A stretch of DNA of 64,000 nt, taken from the NCBI RefSeq assembly GCF_023065955.2, contig NW_026622808.1, positions 50,232,475-50,296,474 on the forward strand, read 5' to 3'. The notes under the pieces are model-generated. The model was not told the DNA's origin. It worked only from the letters and a program-made list of their open reading frames with translations, and did not search any database. A program made the translations under genes and the position numbers. Below are positions 57,054-64,000 of this stretch, one piece after another; position 1 is the stretch's first letter, and each line of letters starts with the position of its first letter. The DNA is from Ursus arctos (Eukaryota > Chordata > Mammalia > Carnivora > Ursidae).

Positions 57054-57252
57054 TATTTTTTTTAAAGATTTTATTTATTTATTCGACAGAGATAGAGACA
57101 GCCAGCGAGAGAGGGAACACAAGCAGGGGGAGTGGGAGAGGAAGAAGCAGGCTCACAGCGGAAGAGCCTGATGTGGGGCTCGATCCCACAACGCCAGGAT
57201 CACGCCCTGAGCCGAAGGCAGACGCTTAACCGCTGTGCCACCCAGGCGCCCC
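57054..57252 (-). mobile_element. Can-SINE, bear-type, young
   Basis: Reverse-oriented with 'aacgccaggatcacgccctg' and end gccacccaggcgcccc. Perfect duplication gtgcatgatttt (57040-57051, 57253-57264). Confidence 0.94.
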
Positions 57253-57264
57253 GTGCATGATTTT

Positions 57265-57731
57265 ATTTGACTGGGGTTCAGGCCCTTCATGGGGTGTATG
57301 TAGTCCTGCCCTTGGCACTCCAGATATTTGAAGCCTATAGGAGGCGGTGGCACCCAGGTAGCCAGTCACCTGCCACCCCTCCTTATCTCTCTCCTACCAA
57401 ATCTCTCCAGCTTCCAGCCTTGGGCAAAATAACCCCACTTGGGTGTATCAATGGGTGGGGGGTTCCCGACTTTCCATGTGTGCTTTTTTTTCTGTAAAGA
57501 GATGCACTGTGTATAATTTAAGTAGCTTTACGTTTTACAAATGACAATTTATGGATGGTTTGCTTAATTAATTGGATGTGTGTCGTCATATCTGAACAAA
57601 GCTGGGCATCAGAACCTTAATCAGAAATATGACCCCAGATCAAAGCATTGTTTGTTTGTTTGTTTATTACAGAAAGTCGGATGACCTTGTGTTGGTCTGA
57701 CTTAATGCCTTTTAAAAATAGGTGACTGTAA
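57265..57731 (+). other. Spacer between two inverted SINEs
   Basis: Unassigned intron; includes a (TTTG)n run near 57648-57664. Confidence 0.4.
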
Positions 57732-57928
57732 GGGCGCCTGGGTGGCGCAGTCGGTTAAACGTCCGACTCTTGGTTTCGGCTCAGGTCATGATCTTAGGAT
57801 TATGAGAATGAGCCCTGCCTCGGGCTCTGCGCTCAGCTCAGAGTCAACTTGAGATTCTCTCTGCCTCTCCCTCTGCCCCTCCTGCTCATGCTCATGCTCT
57901 CTCTCTCTCAAATAGATAAATCTTTAAA
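57732..57928 (+). mobile_element. Can-SINE, plus strand, with 'gtccgactcttggtttcggc' variant
   Basis: Head gggcgcctgggtggcgcagt, then the 'cgactcttggtttcggctca' form, which differs from the other copies. Tail aaatagataaatctttaaaaa. Target duplication aaaaataggtgactgtaa / aaaaagataggtggctataa. Confidence 0.92.
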
Positions 57929-57949
57929 AAGATAGGTGGCTATAAAGAT

Positions 57950-58159
57950 TACTCATGTTTCCATGGGCTGGGGAATAAGCCATGTGCATGTCCCTTCTTT
58001 GGCCTTAATCGAGAGCTTAGATGATCGAGACTCTGTTGTCCTGTGTTTGGTTGCCATTTTAGCTCTGATAGCTCTATTGTCAAGATAATATGCAAACATT
58101 ACAATTTATGTGCACTTAAGAAGTGGAATGTCCTCTACACTGCTTTGTGTTTGTGATTT
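57950..58159 (+). other. Unassigned intron
   Basis: Nothing recognised. Confidence 0.35.
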
Positions 58160-58370
58160 ATTTATTTATGCCCTGCCTTCTACCGCCATCCCCATGTAAC
58201 TACTACCCAGATTAAGAATTAGACTGTTTGCAGCACTGTAGAAGATTCTCGGGTACCCTTGTCGGCCAGTAACCACTTGTCTGAACCCCCACCTGTCTGA
58301 CCTGTGACGTAGTTTAACCTATTCTTGAACTTCATGTAAATGTAATCATTTGCCTCTTTTTAAGAAAGCC
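58160..58370 (-). repeat. L1 fragment, antisense
   Basis: 'gtaactactacccagattaa', 'gaacttcatgtaaatgtaat' match antisense old L1 3' sequence. Confidence 0.55.
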
Positions 58371-60133
58371 TGATGTAGAACACTTCCAATTAAAAAAAAT
58401 ACAGAACGTTATGTAACCACTCTTCATATGATAAAAAGATCACCTTTGGTTTTAAAAAAGATAATTTTCTTCCATCAATTAAAAATCAATCCATTTATAA
58501 AATTCAAATGTTTGTGCATAGCTAATGTATTAAGTCAGTCTTATATAGTTTATGTTCACGTGTTTTAAAATGATTAGATATACTGTACACATTTTAAGGT
58601 AATCTGTGATTTCTCTTCAGTTTTGTTCATGTTCATGTCGTAGCAGTTTATATAGAACATTGGTTCCTTACTTCCTAACTTATGTAAAATCTTTCGTTAG
58701 GAAAAAAAATAATTTTCTGTTGTCATTTTTGAGGATTGGGTTTAGTTGTTATTCCTTTGAGGAGTATGGCAATTATACTTCTTGGTGGAAAAAGAGCATC
58801 TGGTCTGGCAGGAATTTTTCTTTCAGTGCTTGTGAGGAATCTTTTGAAATAGTTTTCCAGGTAGTCAAACGTCTAATGCCTTTTGGATTCACTGTGGTCT
58901 GCGAAGCTGACGAGCAACATCTCTTTAGGAGAGTTGTGAAACAAAAACTGGGAGGGACTGACTTGTTACTTAGTCCTCATCGGTTGCCTTGGCAATAAAC
59001 TAAACATTTCAAAATACTTGGGCAAATGCCACAAACAAATGATGCCTAGGGGTTACATTGTTCAAGCAGATGCGCCAGGACCACGTTTAGATGATAAAGG
59101 TTGCAGGAACTATACCCATGGAATAGGAGGTTTTTACTGTAAGTTTTCTGACTCTAATATAAGCTAAATGCATTAGCAAAGGGAAAGTCTTCTGCTCTAA
59201 GTTTACAAATTATTTTTTAATAGCAATATGCAGTAATTTGCACTGTATTTTAGTCCAAAAGGTATACCTGTAATTATTTGGCTTTCATCAAACCAATTTA
59301 ATGCCACATGTAAATGGAAAACTAACTGGATTATACCTGTCACGGTAGCTGAAGGTTAGGGTGATTGAGGGAAACATAAAACACTGATCTCTGTGTCTAA
59401 GTAGTTGTTTGTTTGTTTGTTTTTGTAAACCTGTGTTCTCACTTCGTACGGTAGTATTCACAGAGGTATTTGTTGCCTGGGCGGCAGTACCTACAAGTCA
59501 CAGGAATGAACATTTGTTACAGTGTCTATTATTTTACTAGAGGTCATTCGTTAAATATTTTGGGGAGTGGACAGATTATAGGGGGAAAAAAAGGATTCTT
59601 TTGACCCAACAGGAGGGATTTTCTGTTTTGTTGGACTCAATGGGAGATAGATAGATACATAAATCCTATTGCAGCTTTAGAGTTTTGAGGGGGACAGGTT
59701 ATGATGGGGGAATAAGAAATTCAGGAAGCCTCTTTCTCTCTTTTCTGTTTTCTTGAATTCTCAGTCTAAAATCTTCCTCTTTGGTGGTAAGCGACATTTG
59801 TTTTCAGTCTGGATTTTGAAATGTTGATACTTTCATGATGTGTTTGGTGAAAATCATATGATTCCTCATAGATGACTTGATTGTCCAAGTCATTTCTTCT
59901 GCCCATTTTGGTGGAAATACTCAATGTTTTTCATGTATAACCAAGATTGTCTTTATCTTTATGAGCTGTCAGTGATGAGGTGACCCAAGCAGCGATACAA
60001 ATCTGGAACTCCTGGTGCTGTGGGTCAGAGATTACAATGAAAATATGAATGTTCATTTCAGAAGCAATGCCATTTTAGATTTTACAGAGGGCTCTAACCC
60101 AGTTACAGATAAAGTGATGTCTCAGAGTTTTAG
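58371..60133 (+). other. Intronic DNA, repeat-poor
   Basis: No nameable repeat in 1.7 kb. It includes a 130-codon frame at 58606-58998 without recognisable domains and an RFX-type X-box at 58983-58996. Confidence 0.45.
58983..58996 (+). promoter_or_regulatory. RFX X-box-like motif
   Basis: GTTGCCTTGGCAAT matches the inverted-repeat X-box (GTTGCC-nn-GGYAAC) bound by RFX factors, with one mismatch at the last base. Confidence 0.45.
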
Positions 60134-60353
60134 GGGTTTTTTTGTTGTCGTTATTTGTTTGTTTTGTTTTTTCTTTTCTAGAGAGGGAGAGAGAGAGAAA
60201 GGTGGGGAAAGGCAGAGCAAGAGGGAGAGAGAGGATCTTAGGAAGACTGGAGTATGGAGCCCGACGCGGGGCTCGCTCTCACAACCCTGAGGTCATGACC
60301 TGAGCTGAAATGAGGCGTCGGATGCTTAACCCACTGAGCCACCCAGGCGCCCC
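60134..60353 (-). mobile_element. Can-SINE, older variant
   Basis: Reverse-oriented; ends actgagccacccaggcgcccc. Twelve-base duplication tcagagttttag (60122-60133, 60354-60365). The tail is a T/G-rich 'tttgttgtcgttatttgttt' stretch instead of the usual TTTATT. Confidence 0.92.
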
Positions 60354-60494
60354 TCAGAGTTTTAGTTTTTAATTAATCAGCATCCTAATTGAGGAAGAAA
60401 AACCCTCCAGAATTTTATTGTCTTGAACAGTCCAATTCCCTATTCTGTGACTTTCTGACCCAGGAACATTTATGTACCCAGAATATCCCCTCAA

Positions 60495-60915
60495 CTGACC
60501 TGGCTCTGCCTCAGTTTCCCCATCTGCAAAGTGGGGCTACTCCTGTCCATGTGGCACAGTTGGTGGAAGGATTAAAATCCAAATGATTTTAAACATCCCA
60601 GCATAGTTTCTGGCTCTGCAATAGGTGGCATTTTTATTCCTTTTATGATAAGGAAACTATGTTGTGTTAGTGGAAGCCAGGCAGATAGACTTCATTCAGT
60701 TCCTCGTGTATCACATGCTAAATAGCTTGGGGTCCTGCCAGGTGATTTAAGTCACGGGGTCTCAGTTTCCTTGATTGTAAATTGGGTATCACAATATTTA
60801 TCATTTAGAGTTGTGAGGAAAAAAAGATAATATATTTAAAATAAACAGTGTGGGTCTGGGCATGTAGTAAGCATTTAGCAACAATAGCAACTGTGGCTGT
60901 TATTATGATTGTTGC
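60495..60915 (+). repeat. Two MIR SINE fragments
   Basis: 'ctcagtttccccatctgcaa' (about 60495-60595), then 'tctcagtttccttgattgta' and 'ggcatgtagtaagcatttag' (about 60690-60915). Confidence 0.72.
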
Positions 60916-60984
60916 CATCATTTTTATTATTATTTAAGTATATATCCACATCGCTAAAGGTTTGTTGCCATTTCCGTAACCCAA

Positions 60985-61490
60985 ATGCTATCATCTCTCC
61001 CTGTATTGTTGCAATAGCTTTCTAACGCGCGTCCCTGTGTTGGCACAAAAAGCCTGCACAACTGGCCTTGGCCTGTCCTCCCCACCCTGCTCCCATGTTG
61101 CTTCCCTACAGTTCTTTTTGTTCTTCAGCCGCCAGGGACTTCATTTATTTCTTCAAGCATGTTATGCTACTCCTTGCACAGGGCCTTTGCATATGCTGCT
61201 TTTTCTCCTTGGAATAGTCCTGTGCCCTTTTCACCTCCCTTTCTACCTTTTCACTTGCCTACCCACCCCTTTCTTAAATATCCTCCCAGGTCCTTGTGCT
61301 TAACCTTAACTTTGCCTTGCACTTAATTATTTAAATACTTGTCATTTTATACTTTTTGTGTGTGCTCATTTAATGAATTCTTTGTCCCACCCTAGACTAT
61401 AGGTTCTGATAGAGCAGAGATGATGTCAGATTTGGATTACCATTGTATCTTCATTTAGGGCCCCACCACACTCATTTGCTAGGGGAGGGA
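60985..61490 (+). repeat. L2 LINE 3' end
   Basis: 'tgttgcaatagctttctaac', 'cacagggcctttgcatatgc', 'tttttctccttggaatagtc' and 'cttgtcattttatacttttt' follow the L2 3' end in order. Confidence 0.85.
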
Positions 61491-62299
61491 ATGACTAAGT
61501 GGATGACTGACACGGTAAGAGAAAATATCTGGGCAACCTTTGAGGAGAGAGAGGAGGTTGTGGGGTGTGAGATTCATCCCTGGGAGAAGCGTCCAGAGAA
61601 GGCAGATTAGGTAAAGTTCTGGCCCTCCATGGAGGAAGAGCGGTGTGTTTATGCAGGAGGGTAAACGTGGAAATGAAGGAATGCGGGGAGGAAGGAAAGA
61701 GCTGGGCAGGAAATAGTTGTGGAGTGTCGGAAAGGGGAAATAACTGAGAAGTGACTTGATAGAAAATTGTGCGTTTGTTTCCTCTGCTGTAGTTCTTATT
61801 TATCTGGTTTATACATTGGTCAGCCTTGCTTTTTTTTTTTTTAAACTCTGTTTTTACAACATTTACTTTATCCCCTGCCATGTCCACTTATTTACACAAA
61901 CGTACATACCAAAAACAAGCAAAGAAACAATATTTCTTTGTTTAACCTTTGTTTTGTCCTGCTTTGCTAGAATACTGCCCCTGTCCTTTATCATTTGCTT
62001 TCACTGTCTTATAATTTCTTCTGTCAAAAATACACAAAAAGAAGCATAAATTTATATATGTTCTCTACATCGAAGTGGATTTGAATCCCCTTACCATGCT
62101 CTCCTTACCATTTCTGATTGTCTGAAGCTTTAGCCCTTGCTGTCCTCTCAGTTGTTCATGTCACTTAAATGAACAGAGAGACTTTCATTTTCGGGGAAGA
62201 GACCACTCACTCAGTGTCAGGGGCTGAGTGGTTGCCGAGGGTGAGGAACCAACTATACATCTGGAGGTTTAGGGTTTTTCTTTCGTAGTCTCTAACCTT
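61491..62299 (+). other. Intronic DNA, nothing recognised
   Basis: A purine-rich stretch (61490-61740) with no repeat recognised; a T-run at 61830-61841. Confidence 0.45.
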
Positions 62300-63020
62300 T
62301 CCTTTGGACATTATGTTAAATTAGGATATAATTCTCATCATATAAAATAGAGCATTTTAATGTGTTCACATCAGTGGTTTTTTAGTATTCGTCACTGTCT
62401 TGTACAAGCATTACCACTATCGAACTCTAGAATGTTCCCATCCCCCTAAGAAGAAGCCCTGAAGCTATAAGCAGTTGATCCCAATTTCCCTCTCCCCCAT
62501 CCCCTGGCATCCACCAATCTCCTTTCTGTCTTGATGGATTTGGTTACTGGATATTTCGCATAAATTCATCATGCAACATGTGGCCTTTTATGTCTGGCTT
62601 CTCTTACTGAGCATAATGTTTTCAAGGTTCCTCCTTGCTGTAGCACGCGTCAGTTCTTCAGTCCTTTTTATGGCCAAAGAATGTTCCATTGTAGGGATAT
62701 ACCACATTTTGTTTATCCATTCCTTAATTGATGGACCTTTGAGTTGCTTCTGCTTTTTGGCTATTACGTATAATGCTGCTCTCAATATTCTTGTACCGGC
62801 TTCTGTGTGGACTTGTGTTTGGTCTTCTTGAGTATATACCTAGGAATAGAATTGCTGGGTCCTGTGGAGGAACTTGGAGACGGGTTTTGACAACAGCTGT
62901 ACCGTTTTACATTCCCGCAAGCTGGGTACTGGTTCCAATTCCAGTTTCTTCATATTCTTGCCAACACTTATTATTTTCAGTTTTTTGATCACCGCTATTA
63001 TAGTGTGTGTGGAGTGGCCA
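62300..63020 (-). repeat. L1 LINE ORF2 C-terminal end and 3' UTR, antisense
   Basis: On the minus strand a broken frame (62588-62785) contains KEWINKMWYIPTMEHSLAIK, the recognisable C-terminal region of L1 ORF2 (W-I-x-K-M-W-x-I-x-T-M-E). Plus-strand text 'aatgttccattgtagggata' and 'accattcttgccaacactta'-type sequence are the standard antisense L1. Truncated and inactive. Confidence 0.88.
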
Positions 63021-64000
63021 TTGTGTCTTACCATTTACATGGTGGTTTCTGGTGGGCCGTGATTAGTCCCTCTCCCCCACTCCTTTCACTGAAAACAAAC
63101 GATACTATTCTTGTCATTTTTTGTTGGACCTGGATTTCAAAATGGGCCTTTCTTAGGACTGAGGGAGTCTTGAACGGTGTTGGAAATACTACTTTAGGAT
63201 TGGAAAGGGCATGCTTGCAGAAAGTAACTGAACCGGAAAATGGCAGTTATGGCCTACAAATTAGGATTTATTCCACCAAAATAAGCCTCAAGTAAATATT
63301 CTCATGTATAAATTATAGAAGCCTATCATTATAGGAAAAAAAGTCAAAAAAGAAGTTTGGGTAATAAAAATTTATGTCTTTCTATGGTTTTTTCCCCCGT
63401 GTTTGACTTTTTTTTTTTTAACTTTAAATGCTCATTCTTCATATGCTGTTACCACAATGATTATTTATTTGTAGGCTGATCTTATAAAATCCTTTAAATC
63501 CTTTAGAAAAGGCTCTGCTAACATTAGCCAACCCCATTTTTTATTCTGTTATTTCGAGTGGGTAAAACATCGTGGCCAAGGGCCCAGCACTTGGAAGTAT
63601 AAACAATTACAGATTCTTTTCCTCACGTTCACTAGATGTAGTTTAGTATTAAAAAAGGTAAAATTCCTCACATTCCATTGAAGTTCAGCTATCTTAACAC
63701 CCCCCCCCTAAAATTCTGTATATGGCCTTTTCATCGTACACCTAGAGAATGTCAAATCAACACCTGTGTATTTTGGTTACTATGTAAGATCACCACCATC
63801 ACCCATGAGCAGGTAATGAGTACTTCAGTTATGTGGAGAAACTGGTCTCTGATCCTTAGGAGCCTATAGTTGAATCCAGACGGCATTGATTCCTGTGGGT
63901 ACAGGGGTATGAAGGATCTGCAGTGTATACCAGGCAAGAGGCAGCCAGTGAGGATAAGGATGGACAAGGCAACGATGATATGTTTGATGCAGGAGTGGAA
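63021..64000 (+). other. Intronic DNA to the window end, nothing recognised
   Basis: Contains a C-run (63701-63709) and a T-run (63411-63419). No exon or nameable repeat. Confidence 0.45.

Larger units (their letters stand above)
6395..64000 (+). other. MITF: MITF-A intron 1 (5' portion, runs off the window)
   Basis: It begins with the gtgagt donor after exon 1A. No downstream MITF exon (the common exon with SSAEHPGASKP, the H-type start MEALRVQMF, or the M-type start MLEMLEYNHYQ) was found on reading the translated frames, so at least 57.6 kb of intron follows. In other mammals several alternative first exons lie between exon 1A and the common exons; I do not know the sequences of all of them (for example 1J and 1C), so one could be hidden here. 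Confidence 0.85.

Noticed and set aside
58606..58998. 130-codon plus-strand frame
   Set aside because: No domain, no splice borders identified; kept only as part of a repeat-poor block.

Overview
This is vertebrate nuclear DNA from a carnivore. It contains many tRNA-Lys-derived Can-SINEs (pattern 'ggcgcctgggtgg...cag...ggttaagcgtctgcc...aaataaataaaatcttt') alongside ancient mammalian repeats (MIR, L2, MER5-type hAT elements, Tigger-like elements, MLT1-like LTRs and old L1 3' ends). Several SINEs carry the 'cagaacgccgggatcacgcc' variant, which I associate with bears (Ursidae). I therefore infer a caniform carnivore, most likely a bear, but the species cannot be fixed by eye.

The only protein-coding sequence I can support is one short exon at 6291-6394 on the plus strand: the first coding exon of the A isoform of MITF, a bHLH-leucine-zipper transcription factor of the MiT/TFE family. 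It encodes 34 codons plus two bases and ends in a GT donor. It lies in a CpG island (about 6010-7015) whose upstream half has GC boxes, no TATA box and two oppositely oriented ZNF143-type motifs, which is the layout of a housekeeping-style promoter. No later MITF exon was recognised, so 6395-64000 appears to be the 5' part of the long first intron of MITF-A, and 1-6000 is upstream flank.

Layout. 1-6.0 kb: upstream flank with an old L1 end, L2 and a cluster of Can-SINEs. 6.0-7.0 kb: CpG-island promoter and exon 1A. 7-26 kb: intron with an L2 carrying two nested hAT elements, MIRs, Can-SINEs and a Tigger-like DNA transposon. About 26-29.4 kb: repeat-poor DNA that includes a recognisable, stop-free fragment of an ancient L2/CR1-clade reverse transcriptase and a CpG-retaining block; this is the best candidate for exapted regulatory DNA. 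29-46 kb: antisense L2 copies, three consecutive MIRs, a palindromic MITE and two MLT1-like LTRs. 46-64 kb: MIRs, two of them with CACGTG E-boxes (one a perfect GTCACGTGAC, the site type bound by MITF/TFE proteins), an L1 3' end with a nested SINE, an inverted SINE pair, and an antisense L1 end.

Most open reading frames in the window are chance frames in repeats, the CpG island or non-coding intron. I saw no RNA gene, CRISPR array, operon, intact mobile element or exogenous viral gene. All repeat family names are from memory of consensus sequences and were not checked with RepeatMasker.
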